A stretch of 64,000 nt of DNA, from assembly GCA_024516155.1 (NCBI GenBank), contig JAJJXM010000023.1, positions 1 through 64,000 of the forward strand, written 5' to 3'. This stretch comes from Pyronema omphalodes. Lineage: Eukaryota; Ascomycota; Pezizomycetes; Pezizales; Pyronemataceae. A program made the position numbers and the translations under genes. The notes under the pieces are model-generated. The model searched no databases. It saw only the letters and a program-made list of their open reading frames with translations, and was not told where the DNA came from. Below are positions 10,797 through 22,999 of this stretch, piece after piece. Each line of letters begins with the position of its first letter. Position 1 is the first letter of the stretch.

Positions 10797-12817
10797 TTAC
10801 TCATCACCCGGGTTAACATTCCTCCCTTGACTATTCTCTCCGCTTCCTCCAATATGGGTTCCAGATCCATCGAGCTGTGGTGCCAAGAGCTGATTGCTAG
10901 GCGAGAACCCAAAGAAGCCGGTAGCATTTGGCCTGTTGGCCATAGCCACGTTAGCCAAGCTTATATTTCCACCTCTGGCATCACTTGGCACTCCCGCAAT
11001 GCCACCCCGATGACCTCCTTCTCTCGGCGGCCGAACTCTATTCTGGCTGTCTTCCTCGGTCTGCTCCTCCTTATCTTTACCCTTGCCCTTACCCGCCTCA
11101 ATCATCTCTGCCTTTAATATCGGCGCACCGGCCGTGAGCGCAGATTTGCCAGAGACCTCCGCTACAAGCGCGCAGCTCCGCCATCCAGCTGCAGAGACTT
11201 TGTATGCAAAAAACTCCCCCTCGCCAAACCTTAAAGGCGTAGGTTTATCAAGGATGCCATCACGGTATACATAACGCACCCCAACCTTCTCAGCAGTCTC
11301 TCGATCACCGTGGCCGAGTGCACCACAGGATGCCGAGTCTCTGCCCCAGGTGAGAACCTTGCCGGTATCAGTAAGGGCTAAAGCATGCCAGTCACCAAAG
11401 GAGATATCTAATATGTGGTGATTGTTAAGCTCCTCGACGACGTGGGGGGTAACTGTGGCGGTGCGGATTTCGGGGTTGATGGAAGAATACTGGGGAGTTT
11501 GTTGAGCGAACTGGGTCTTGATGCTCTCTGCTTTCAAGATGTGGACAAGGCCATTGCTATTGAAAACGGCAAAGTCGCGAAACTTGCCCTCCACTCTATC
11601 AATCTTTGGACTATCCTCAGGTGCAACAATGTTGACAAGTTGCATAGGGACAAATTCCTCCTGCTGTGGATTCTCAATATCCAAGGCAAAAACCTTGCCG
11701 GAAGACGTAACAAGCACAACGAAGTGTTCGCCGATGGCAAAATCGACTACAGGGTCTTGATGCATATAATCTCCATATACATCCACGAAATAAGAAATAC
11801 GCTTGATATCCACTTGTAGAACAGGAAGACCATGGTTTTCGGGGTCTGGCCTGATACTGGTTGGCCGGGATTGACTGGGTGGGGCTTGGTCGAACCAGAG
11901 GAAGAGACCGTAGTTTTTGATGAGAGCTCCGGAGCCGGTCCATCCTGCTACGACTTTGGTGCAGATGGGATTTTCGACGGTGCCTGTGGGGGTCAGGAAC
12001 TGGATCACGGCTGGAGTTGTGAAGCTGCCTCGGACACTCCAAATCCGGCCGGAGTCAGAGAGAGCCAGAAGATGGGATCGTCCCGATGAGATCTGCAGAA
12101 TACGTTCGTCGGGACTGGGGAATTGCACAGTCCGCGGTTCGCAGCTGACCCAAGCGGTTGATCCATCGAGTGAACCCGAGGTCAGGACGATTCCGGAAAG
12201 GGTAAGGAGCGATACACTCCAGCCTCTAAGGGTGAATTACATCAGTTATTGTTTTCCTTCTTCGAATGGCATGCAAAAAAAACAATGGATAACAAACCCG
12301 CTCTGGACGTCTACAATTCCCTGGTATTTTTTACCGGTTACTTCCCTCGGAAAATGGCAATTCCTCTTCTGATTAGGTTTTGAGCTGAATTCATCGTCAT
12401 TAAACAACAGTTGGCCGTTTTGCCCCCAACCAAAAAGACGCCCTGATGCGAGTGTTTTAAAAGCACCCTGCCAATCGCCGTCTTTGCTGAAGTGATCGAT
12501 GCGCACATGGAATGTCTCAATCACTGCTCTTTTCCAGAACGTGGGCTCGCTGCAGATATCGTTGAAGTGCTTCTAGACCGGTGTTAGAGTTTGAATGCTG
12601 AAGGTACCCTCGATAGAGATGAGAGATTTGGTGGTTGATATGGTGTACATACGGATACTGCACTCAGCTGAACGGCAGCCCGCCAACCAGCAAAGTGGAG
12701 AATTCGGAGCTCGAGCTCATTAGCTGTGCGCGGGGTAATGTTAGCGACGGGGACTTGCACCGTGCACGTAGCTGGTTTCAGATCTTACGAACGTAAAGTG
12801 GACAGAGAAATAGTCAT
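10797..12817 (-). CDS. F-box protein with RCC1-like repeats, copy B
   Basis: Model: complement(join(10797..12225, 12298..12572, 12653..12723, 12793..12817)), 599 aa. The start is MTISLSTL, and the first splice again creates LPNELELRILHFAGW. The F-box continues through AVSKHFNDIC across the second intron. RCC1-like motifs follow (SDSGRIWSV, SSGKVFALD, DTGKVLTWGRDSASCGALG). After the propeller comes a low-complexity tail (about residues 480-599) with a GKGKGKDKEEQTEED stretch and Gly/Pro/Asn-rich sequence, absent from copy A. All three intron positions, phases and donors match copy A. The likely role is substrate recognition in an SCF ubiquitin ligase. The last repeat is better preserved here (GHGD present), so B is probably closer to the ancestral form. 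Confidence 0.82.
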
Positions 12818-13517
12818 CGGGGTGTTCTCGTCGAAACTAAGGACAGGTGTAGGAATAAAGTAAAGAAGAGGAGGTGGTCAAGAATACTGGGCTGATTTAA
12901 AGGATATTACAGATGGAGAACAGCTGACGTTAACTTTATCCGAGCCAACCCAGGAGTGGTTACGTCATACAGTGGGACCTTGGGGAAAATGTAATAGTAA
13001 ACAATACGACTGTCATAGTCATCAAGTTTGCATACAGAAATGATGGCCTATTAATTTTATTCATCTTATTTTATATCATAGATTATATGCTTGTTCGCAA
13101 AACGTTTCAACGTTTTTAAACTTACGAACCCCAAAATTTCAGCGGAGCTCTGTCATTACATTCTTCGCGCCAAATATATGACACTAGGAAGTGGTCCGAT
13201 TATGTGCTGTTTCTGGATGTGAATTCACGTTAGTTTATTTGTACTTTGCCTAGCAACGGATCAATTGAAATGATAGAAAGCATACAGCATTGGTAGAATG
13301 TGAAGGCACGACGCATGCATGAAAACAGCAAAATGAACAGGTACCAGTGCTGTGGCACAAGTTGACTGATATAATATATAGAGTACATTCTCTCACGTGT
13401 TTTGCGCAAATACCACCTTCCACTCTCTCAAATGATATCCATTTCAAAGAAACCGAAAATTAACCAAACCACCTAACGCCATGCATATTTCCTTGTAACA
13501 AAATGTCTACTATAACC
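12818..13517. other. Intergenic, no gene seen
   Basis: This lies between the 5' end of F-box copy B and the 3' end of CSN5. Part of it (about 13125-13150) is similar to DNA upstream of F-box copy A. No coding signal is seen. Confidence 0.6.
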
Positions 13518-14624
13518 CTAAGCCTGCTTCTCCGTAGGGTCATTTATCGTGAAAATCCTCTCCTTCACCACATTGCTCAGAAATCCCGAAATTTCCTCCG
13601 ATGTGATTTTGTTGCTTTCTTTTACGACTTTCTGAAGTGCCAAATCCGATGAGTTCCCAGGCTTGGTATGCATCGCCGACCGCCCTTTTCCTGAAATCAC
13701 ACTCTCACTCTTGGTAATTTTCTGTGACAAATCCAACATCTGTTTGGTAGAGTATTCGCGGTTGTTGACAAGCGGTGACTGTGATAGCGTTGCAACCCAG
13801 TACTTGTTCCACAACAAATCAAGAAGATGGGTGTCAAGTGTGCTCTTGAAATGTGTGACCTCTATCGGATAGTAACTGCTGCTGTGTGCACCAAAATCTT
13901 CAATCTTGCTTAGAGGAATCGCCTGGTATTCAGCATCCTCGTCCGTGTTTGGTGCTTTATAGTTTTCGGGGTATGTACGGAATGCACCGATATCAACCTT
14001 TCCGGCTGAGATAGTGCGGTCGGGGTCCACAACGACGGCGAGGAAAGGATCCATGAATTGTTGCCATTGTTTTTGAGTTCCTACATCGATTCCAGACAAC
14101 CAGCATCCATATCCAGGGTGCGAATGGTACCAGCCGATAACGTTGTCGTCCCGCCCAACGGACCTGGAGCTATCGTTGTATTCCGCCATGTATTCGTAGG
14201 CCTGCTCATGGGCGCTGACACGGGTTTCGGTACCTTCTACGGGAAGACGATACGCGTCCATGACAACAAAGGTCTCATGTGCAATCTTTCCTTGCATCAA
14301 TCCCATGACCTCGATGCTGCCTCCAGACCGTGCGTGCATCACCATCTTCATCAGGGCAACCGCTGATATGCGAACGTATTTGAAGTAGTGGGGGTCGTGT
14401 GCCCATGGTTTTGCATTTCGGATGGTACTATTGAAGTCTTAGCTCCAGAACTCAGGTACCGAGAGGAATGAAGTACTTTTGTTCAGTGAGGTCATAGCTG
14501 TACAAACCATCTTTGGTGGGGTCCACCAGTGAGATGTTTTCCAAATCTATATTACATTAGCTTTAGATTAGCGTGAGATATCGTCAGGAGGGATACCTAA
14601 TTGCGTTCTCGCCGAGGTCTCCAT
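13518..14624 (-). CDS. CSN5: COP9 signalosome subunit 5 (JAMM deneddylase)
   Basis: Model: complement(join(13518..14427, 14477..14546, 14597..14624)), 335 aa, normal for CSN5. It is the catalytic subunit that removes NEDD8 from cullins. The JAMM zinc motif is intact: a Glu in EVMGLMQGK, then [14 protein letters not shown] with the two His and the Asp. The N-terminus was assembled from two short exons. METSARTQL joins [10 protein letters not shown] through a 50-nt intron. LYSYDLTEQ then joins NTIRNAKPW through a 49-nt intron (GTACTT...CAATAG), which restores the conserved YD..nnn..AKPW..DPHYFKY spacing. The gene is divergent from the U-box cyclophilin, with 188 bp between start codons and a TCACGTGA palindrome at 14735-14742. 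F-box partners of the same ubiquitin system lie just to the left, which may be coincidence. Confidence 0.93.
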
Positions 14625-14812
14625 AATCGGTTGCTTTGGTGACGTGCTGGACAGAGCTTCTTCGAGCTGTTTGGTGCGGGAAGGTGAGCTTTCAGTTGGT
14701 GGGGCTGTTAGCGCTATTCCTGCTGACTAGTGAGTCACGTGAGATCAAGTTAAGGCCCAGCTTCAAGTTTGGCGACGCGTGAGCAGGAAATTCATTCTGG
14801 AACACACGCATC

Positions 14813-16546
14813 ATGGGAAAAGGTATGCATTTCTTCTACCATAATATTCGCCGCTGTCGTTTCTAATAAGCTACAGGAACTGATAAACTCTACATTACGC
14901 ACAGCGAATGGTCGTCAAGTGACAGTTTCGGTACGTCGAAAGGTTTCCAAGCAAAAACAACCCTCCCGTTCAAACGTCTTCCGTTCAACTTTTGTGCGCT
15001 CTCCCTACAACCCTACGAACACCCCGTCTGCACCGATACCGGTCTCATTTTCGAACTCACAAATATCGTCCCATGGCTCAAGAAACATGGCACGAACCCC
15101 GTTACCGGCGATAAGCTCGCGTACACCGATCTCTTGAAGCTTAACGTGCACAAGAACGAGAATGGCGAGTACTGCGACCCAGTAACCTTCAAGGTGTTTA
15201 CCGATAACACTCATATTGTCGCTCTTAAAACCTCGGGAAATGTCTTCGCATGGGACACAATTGAGCGGTTAAACATCAAGGCCAAGCTATGGCGAGACCT
15301 GGTCTCCGATGATGAGTTCTCGAGGAAGGACATCATAACACTCCAGGACCCCCACAACCTCTCAAACCGCGACATGAGCGGGTTTAAATACATCCAAGAC
15401 GGTACATCTACACTGACAGATGAGCAAGAGGCAGAGCGGGCGCATTCTGTAAACAACATAAATACCGCCGCGATGGGTTCCTCCGCCGCAATTCTCGCCG
15501 AGAAAACCGCTCGTGCAAAAGCCGCTTTAGCAAAAGCCCGTGCTGCAAAGACAGCTGATCCCAACAAGAATCCAGCTGCACCAAAATCGGGGATAGTGGT
15601 ACGAAAGGACAACCCTTTGAACGCCAATCGAGCTGGTCCGGCCTATAATGCGGCTCAGCATACCACCGGAAAAGCGGCGGCTTCGTTAACGTCTACATCT
15701 CTCACACCCCATACGAGTAACGAGCGTGCTATTCTCTCAGATGAGGATTACATGCTGAAGCCAAAGCGTATTAAGATCAAGGGTTATGCACGTATTTCAA
15801 CAAACCTTGGAAACCTAAACGTTGAGTTGCATACAGACTTTGCACCTAAGGCGGTGTACAACTTTGTTAAACTTGCTCAGAAAGGTTATTTCAAGGGTGT
15901 TAAGTTCCATCGTAACATTCGTAACTTTATGATTCAAGGAGGAGACCCTACTGGAACTGGCCGTGGTGGAACAAGTTACTGGGGTAAGAACTTCAATGAC
16001 GAATTTGAATCACCACTTCTCCATGATGCAAGGGGCATTTTGTCAATGGCAAACAAGGGAAAGAATACCAACTCTTCACAGTTTTTTATTCTTTACAAAC
16101 CCGCTAAGCATCTTGATCGGAAACATACCATTTTTGGAAAAGTTGTGGGAGGGCTAGATGTGTTGGATAAAATGGAAACTACACCTGTCGGCGAAGGTGA
16201 TAGACCACTTGAAGATATCATTATCCGTGAGGTTGTCGTATTCGTTGACCCGTTTGAGGAGTTTTTGAAGAAGCGGAGGGAAGCAGAGGAGGAGGAAATG
16301 AGGGAGAAAGAGAGGAAGCTGTTAGGAACAGAGGAAGATAGGGTCACCTGGACAGGAAAGAGGATCCGGAACGATGGTGTTGTGGAAGGTAGCAGTGGCG
16401 GCGCGGCAACGGTGGGAAAGTATTTAAAGGCTTTGCCAAAGGAAGAAATTGTGGAGGAAATTATCGAGGAGGACTTCGCATACACGGAGCCTCCAAAGAA
16501 AAAGACGAAGTCTATGGGTGGATTTGGAAACTTTGATTCGTGGTAA
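14813..16546 (+). CDS. cyp8: U-box cyclophilin, peptidyl-prolyl isomerase-like 2 (PPIL2/Cyp60 type)
   Basis: Model: join(14813..14822, 14877..16546), 559 aa. Exon 1 is ten bases (MGK plus one base) and is followed by a 54-nt intron with donor GTATGC. The N-terminus (about 30-110) is the modified RING/U-box of this family, with CALSLQPYEHPVC and NPVTGDKL. A linker rich in Ala and Lys follows. The cyclophilin domain occupies about 220-375, with FHRNIRNFMIQGGDPTGTG, SQFFIL and HTIFGKVVGG. The C-terminal part is highly charged (KKRREAEEEE) and ends in a basic KKKTKSMGG motif. Family members are nuclear, combine proline isomerase and E3 ligase folds, and associate with spliceosomes (established for PPIL2). 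It shares its short upstream region with CSN5. Length and domain order are standard. Confidence 0.93.
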
Positions 16547-17215
16547 TAACTTGGCACAGTTGGAACATTATGTAATGGATATATACAAAGATGTGAGTGA
16601 GGCCTACTATATAGCAGGTGGATGCAGTCCTGGTAAATATCCCTCAATGGAAAACTAAACATCAAAAGAATTAAATTTCATGACCCAGACCTGGTGAAGT
16701 TTGCGTGCTCTATATCTGCCTGCTGCGCCCCCATTGGATTTCACGGTTCATCATGGCGTCGTGATGCTGTGCGTGTACTTTGTTGGACAGCATGAGCACA
16801 CATGTTCTGGAGCATGAAGCCATCCAAAGACCCTGTGCGTTGTTGGGGGATACGCTGGTTCATCTTCACCGAGACCAACGCCCCCCCCCCCCCCCCAAGG
16901 GCCCATTTACCATCTCAAATTGATACATCTACCGCCAGCTGCCCATATTTCTAAACGGCATTCCTACATTACTGTCGTCGTGATTTAGTCTACAACCTTC
17001 CCAGTGGCCATCAACACAACCGCAGCATCACCTCCACCCTGGCGTAACTAAGGTACGACTAATTTCCAGTTACCTATGCTTCATCCTCCTCCGAAACGCA
17101 TCCTCCACTTACGTACATATTCCTACGGTCCATACTTGTGCCAAGTTCATTCTGATAAAGAGGGCCGCCACAAAGCAGATCTAGCATCAGGGCTAGTTAT
17201 TCGTTGATTATAGAT
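16547..17215. other. Intergenic; contains a C16 homopolymer
   Basis: About 670 bp without a recognisable gene. A run of 16 C residues lies at 16881-16896, a likely assembly-error hotspot. The 3' part is presumably the promoter of the TPR-DUF4470 gene. Confidence 0.6.
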
Positions 17216-20200
17216 ATGACGACTCCAGAGGACATAACAACATTCATAGAAGGATCAGTCAGTGATTCAACGGAGATTATACCACCCCGGATTGCCCTAA
17301 ATAATGCCAAAGCACAATACGCGGATGGCGACTTCCAGGCTGGTTGGTTTTGTACATTCTGGATCCACTGAATGCTCCTTATCTAACCCATCAGCAGCAA
17401 TCCAGTCTTGTTTGCAAGCTTTAAGACTTATTTGTTCGGATGGTGCAGCAATTCTCATGCTCTCGGCTGTATTATACGAGGCCGGGCTTTACACCGAGTG
17501 TCGGGGATTGACACAGAGGGCACTTTCACTGGCGAGGGACCAAGAAGATGTCCAAACTCTGATGCTACGTTATGTAAGATGCTGCATATACCTCAGCGAT
17601 TTCTCTGAGGCACGTCGAACATTGGATCGTTTGATCCCAACAAAGGAAACCGAGCAACTAGCCAGTGCTGCTGAGATGTATTAGTATAGATCGTCTGTCG
17701 TATATGGAGAAGCTCGTGTTGTTCCTTCAATGTTCAGGCCGTGTTAGTGAGTTTTCCTCATTTAAAACTTCCTCTTAGTTGACTCTGAATGCTGATAAAA
17801 ATAGTGAGTCTATGGCCCACCCGCCTGAAAGTAAAATGTTACGAGAGGGTTTGAAAACATTTCCAGCCTTCAGCACTATTCAACTGAATAGTATCCGCCA
17901 AAAGAAAAAGTCGCCGCTGGACATGCATTTCTTTCATGCTTCCACGGTGGATGCAAAAGACATTTTCATCCAACTTCAGGCAATATTCTTCCACAAAGAA
18001 ATTCGAAAAGACAATTTGGACCAATTCTATTTTGAAGTATCTGACTTTAGACCCGAAACAATGGCTCGAAATGTGTTAATTTTCGGCCTGTTTCACGAGC
18101 TCTCAAAAATTCAATTTCCTGAAATAAACAGTGCTATCGAAATTACAGTGAGGAAACAATTGATTTTGGGCGCAATATGGTACGTTTATTCAGAGGGTAT
18201 TATTCCAGATTACGTTGAAAGATACATCCTTAATCTCATAAGAGATATGAAGGAAGCTGGTGATAGCTTCGGAATCCCATGGATTCAATGCGACACAGAT
18301 ACCAGAGCCCGAATTTTAGATATATGGGATTACTGGGTTGAAAACCCGAGTCCGCACTGTACATTAGAAAAGAAAGACTTTTTTCTAGAGTCTCTTTCTT
18401 TCAATATCTACGACAGGGTCACTTTAATTTCTCGGTCTTCTAATGTCGTACAGCTTCTAGGTCAAAAGGTTGAGATGGAGTATAACAATTATAAGTTGAC
18501 CGGCATTGTGTACCCGCCGTCCAAGGTAATGAAATCGATGGAGCCAGGACTTGCGACGGTAATCGCAGAAACTAATCGGGAGGAGTCTCCACGCAAGCTT
18601 TTGGCTTACCTCCAAAAACACTGGAAGAAGAATCGATTTGGATTGAAAGATTCGAACGATGGGGATCATTGGTAATATTTCAATCGCTAATAGATCTATT
18701 TCAAGGAACTTATTAGATTGACATTTTCACAGGCCCTTGAGCGAGCTGATCTGTCAGTTTTGGTATCACCTTTTGCATGAAGAGAAACCGGCATCAATTA
18801 TTGAATCTCTGATGCCTATGTTCATCAGATGTACGCATACTCTCTCTCAGAACCGCACTACAATTAAATGCCGCATTTACAGCAGCTTTCATAATATGCT
18901 TAATGAACTGGATGTCATGTTAAAGCAAAAGCCCCTCAAATACGATGCAATGTACATTGGCGATTTGACGTATGCGCTACCCCTATTATGTCAAGTTTTA
19001 TATTGATTTCTAACAATATTACAGGGAGAAGTTAGGTGGATATCTCACAACCATGATTCATATTCTGCCACACCTCAAGAGGGACAAGTATGCAAAGAGC
19101 TTCGTCCAGTGTATCAATACTTACCGCTTTGATGGCGGCATCACTGGCATAATATCTGAATATCTCAACCTTCCCACACTTGAAGATGTGGAAGAGGTGA
19201 CCGGGATTAAACTCCGGGGCTACCAACCATTTGACTCCGAATTAACGACGTCAGCGGACATTCCCCAAAACTTATATTCAGTTACAAAGCTGAGATGGGG
19301 GTTAACGAGTACACCGAAAATGCCATTAAAACCTCGGTTTAAACGATGGATTTTCTCTATATTTGTCAAAATAATGAAGCCTCCGCTACAAGGAGCCCCC
19401 TTGATATGTCAACCACATACCACCACGACCTTTTTACGTCTCTGTTCATATCTCATTCAGATTCGCTACATTCCACAACATTGGATTAGCGAAGTCCTTG
19501 ATACCCTTCTCTCTGGTGTTATCAGTACACCGTTTTTGCCCGTCCTTAAGAGTCCACAACCCCCTGAAGAAGCATCGAAGAACTTGAGCGGTACGGACTT
19601 GACGGTATTATCCAGGAACATACACCCATTCGTTCCGGAGCTACATACATTAATCAGTCTCTATCATGAGGAGTTCCATCTCAATCGTTTAATATGCTTC
19701 ACACCAATTTTACCACTTGAAAGTATTACTTTAATGAAAGCAGTCTATTGGCTGACACTGCCAAGATATGAAGAAGACCTGGCGAGACACATGTGGGGCC
19801 TAGTAGCGGATTATTCTCAGACTATGGCGAATGCCAAAAACTTTGAAGCATCCTTTTCTTCTCAGAGTAATGAAGAAAATGAAAGGTTATTTCCAGTGGA
19901 AATTTCGTCGCAACAAAACGAAAATAGTGAATGCAGAGAAAGACAAGTCCGAGAGCTGTATGTATTCAACAACTTTTTCATGGATGTTGCTGACCCACGC
20001 CGTGCTTCTGGTCCTAACGGTGAACTTGCAACACTTGTCAGAGTATCTATATGGCTACCGCTGGATTTGAAGAAACGGTTTGAATTTCTAACTGTGATGT
20101 TGGAAAAATCTGAATCGCTGGTACCTCTCGGAAATAACATTATGAATTATCCAAACACTGAGGAAGAAATGGAATCTAATGATAATAATTGTGATAATGG

Positions 20201-20246
20201 TGATAATGAAGACATGGCAGATAGAACGTTGAAACCGGATCTATAA
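17216..20246 (+). CDS. TPR and DUF4470-domain protein; frame disturbed near 17660-17800
   Basis: Exons: 17216..17342, 17398..~17677, an uncertain middle, then ..18671, 18733..18969, 19025..20246. The N-terminus is TPR-like (NAKAQYADGDFQAAIQS, then YLSDFSEARRTLDRL). The part from about 17780 resembles fungal DUF4470, with FYFEVSDFRPETMARNVLI matching the family's 'F.l.Di.p..lAR..l' core. The last exons resemble the associated C-terminal region (GDLTEKLGGYLTTMIHIL). The three marked introns have good signals; 18970-19024, for example, has GTATGC and TTCTAAC. Between about 17660 and 17778 the first frame hits TAG at 17682-17684. A +1 frame is open from 17662 to a TAG at 17776-17778. A 127-nt intron 17678-17804 (GTATTAGT...AAATAG) would restore frame, or the gene has an indel. 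No MYND finger is seen. Function is unknown. Confidence 0.7.
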
Positions 20247-21158
20247 TGTTCTGCGTATGGGTGAGCTAGTGATGTGATGTGCTTCATGTCTGTCGAAATG
20301 ATTTTTGGAAGCCTTTGTAGGCCATGCTTGGGAACAAGGCCTTTGGTTTTGATATGTGTAATTAAAAATAAAGCTTGAGAAGCGTTGTAGTACAAAACTT
20401 AGAGTATGAGGTCTACATAGTGGTAACTTTTAATCTTGATTTTACTCTTTTTATGGGGTATAGACGGGATTTGAGGGACTATATGTAGCGGGCCTTCTGG
20501 GTTTTTGAATGCACAAAGAACTTGACCGTTCTTTACAAAGTCTCTAATGCAAGTCGGACTAATGTAGTTGAAATTGAATCCTGAGGCTGTGTTTAGGAGG
20601 AACTTTGGGAAGCGTTTGTTTGCAAGACTCAAAAGAATTCAAAGGACGACGGCGATAGAGATTCTCTCACTGGTATTTTGAGACCACAAGCTTACACACT
20701 TGATTTGATTCTCCTATCCATCAGAGAAATTACGAAACATGCGAGCTTGGTCACTGTTGTATTCCTCCTATACCCATATTGTGCACAGCACTATCATGTT
20801 TCTCAAGTACTGTCGTCTATTGAAGCTAGCACTGCATATGATTATAATACGGCAACACGGATTCTTCGTGCTGATTGTGTACAAGTTCAAAAAAAATCAT
20901 TTTGGCAATTGAAATGCAGAGTAGCGTAGAATCAAAGAAATGTAATCTTAATTTTGGATATCTGTACCCACACTTAAACCCCAATGTATACATTTTCAGA
21001 AGATTTGAGTACAAAAGTGAGGACAGACAAAGACATGAATTTCGTGGCACAAAAAAAGCGAACCAAGGTAACAGAAAAACCACATACAATTACAAAAACA
21101 AACCCTTCGTATCACCAGCATCATCCACATGAACCCCCTTTTTCATCTCAATACAAGC
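20247..21158. other. Intergenic, with a 37-nt dispersed repeat
   Basis: This is the 3' region of the DUF4470 gene facing the 3' end of NSP1 (convergent). The block 20851-20887 matches the reverse complement of 10750-10786 at 34 of 37 positions. No gene is seen. Confidence 0.6.
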
Positions 21159-22999
21159 CTAGCGCAAAGTGGTACCCCGGATGCTCGAAGAGGGGAAGTA
21201 ATCGTCTTCGGTTCCCATAGTTGAAGCTCCAGCGGAGTTTCCTTTTCTCTGCGCATCGTGAATCTTCTCGGCAACAGAAGTAGTGTGGGTATCAATCCAC
21301 TGCAAGCTGCTGAGATGGTCGTTAAGAATCTTGACAATCTGTGACAACTATATCTTGTATTAGCCCGTGTTTTTCAACCCAACATAGACTCCAGGTATAC
21401 TCACAGGATCGTCCGCGTTGCTAGTCTTGTTAATAGTGGCACCGGCCTTGTTAATGGCTTTAATCATCTCCCCTAGGTCTCCCTCCATTCCGATCAAAAT
21501 CTCGTTCAACTTCTCTGCAAGACTGTAGGTCTTCTCCCTCTCTTGATCCGCAGGTTGCATTCCATCAGCAGATCCAAACTGTGCCTCGAAGAAATCTTTG
21601 ATTTGGCTCTCGTAGTAATCCAATGCAGTTCCAAGTTCTTCTTGTTCATTCTCCAACTGTTGTAGAACAGTGTCCATACGTGCTTGCGTTTTCTCTGCCT
21701 CAGTAGTTTCTGAGAGGAGGTTGACAAGCTTGTCACCGTTGCTGATGAGAACTGAGTCCCATTTCTTGATTTCGTCGGCTTGGGTAAGGAATTCTCCCTT
21801 ATACTTTTCGAGGTCGGCGGTCCACCGGTTGATGATTTCTTCCATGGACTTGTTCTTGAGGCGAGACTGAGGGGGAGGCTGAGTAGCCTTTCCTCCCAAA
21901 GTGCTGGTAGCCCCAAGCCCGGTGGCAGGCGCTGTGGTGGCATTAGTAGTGGAAGCTGTAGTAGCAGCGCCGAAAAGAGGTTGAGCAGCAGGAGCAGTGG
22001 TGGTGGTCGTAGCAGTGGTGGCCGCCGTGGTGGCCGCAGTGCTTGCTGCTGCGGTGGTTGCTGGGGTGCCGAAGAGGGTGGAAGGAGCCGAAGTCGCGGC
22101 AGTGGTTCCAGCTGGCTTTCCAAATAGAGTGTTAGCTGGGGCAGGGGCAGTGGTCTCAGCGGGCTTTCCGAAGAGAGAGCTGGTTGTGGCGGGGGTAGTG
22201 GTTTCCGCGGGCTTTCCAAAGAGAGAAGTGGGTGCGGCGGGGGTAGTGGTTTCAGCAGGCTTTCCAAAGAGAGTATTTGTGGCAGGAGCGGTGGCGCTAG
22301 TGGTGGAGGAATCTGTGGCAGTGGTGGCCGCTGTGGTGCTGAAGAGAGATCCGGGGGTAGTGGAGGTGGCCGTGGTGGTGGCGGGGGTGCCGAAGAGAGT
22401 GCTGCCAGCTGCAGCGGGGGTGGTGGTTTCAGCGGGCTTTCCGAAAAGACTAGTGGAGGCGGCGGGGGCGGCAGCTATCAGGTGTTAGTTATAGCAATAT
22501 ATCAAAGCACAAGAAACTTACAACTAGCTGCTCCAAACGTACCTAGTCCTCCAGTTCCAAACATACCGGTACTGGCGGTTTTACCAAATAAGCCTGTGGA
22601 AGGGGGAGCAGCAGCAGGTGTGCTTGTGGGTCCAGCAGTTGCGCTTCCAAAGAGGCCGGTGGAGGGTGTGGTAGTGGGTGTTGATGAAGCAGGAGCGCTG
22701 AACAAGCTGGTACCGGCAGGCTTTGTGGAAGCACCGAACAAACTGTTGCCAGGAGGAGCAGTCGTGGGTGTAGAAGAAGAACCAAATAAGCTGGTTGTGG
22801 CAGGAGGAGTGGCAGTAGATGCTCCCAACGCAGCCTTTGGAGTTGTCGACGTGCTGGCTCCAAACAAGCTTGTTCCAGCCCCAGAGGCAGATGCAGGTGC
22901 TCCAAAAGAAAATGCACTGGCGGCAGGTTTGTCCTTGTCTCCACCAGCTGCTGCTGCTCCGCCGAAGAGGTTGCTGCTTCCAGAGGTGCTTCCGAACAT
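21159..22999 (-). CDS. NSP1: FG nucleoporin Nsp1/Nup62 family
   Basis: Model: complement(join(21159..21347, 21405..22474, 22522..22999)), 578 aa. The first roughly 400 residues are a low-complexity FG domain: SLFG, GLFG and LFGKPAETTTP units separated by Ala/Thr/Pro/Ser spacers, with no predicted fold. The last roughly 170 residues form the Nsp1 C-terminal coiled coil, from MEEIINRWTADLEKYKGEF to LSQIVKILNDHLSSLQWID. This domain anchors the protein in the central-channel complex with Nup57 and Nup49 (family knowledge). Both introns have strong signals (GTAAGT...TAACTAAC...GATAG; GTGAGT...GATATAG). The gene is divergent from NUP192, with 629 bp between starts. At 578 aa it is shorter than yeast Nsp1 but usual for filamentous fungi. 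Alanine- and valine-rich open frames on the plus strand here are shadows of the repeats. Confidence 0.92.

Noticed and set aside
14735..14742. CACGTG palindromes in several promoters as a common regulon
   Set aside because: The hexamer occurs about eight times in the window, also away from promoters, which is no more than expected by chance.
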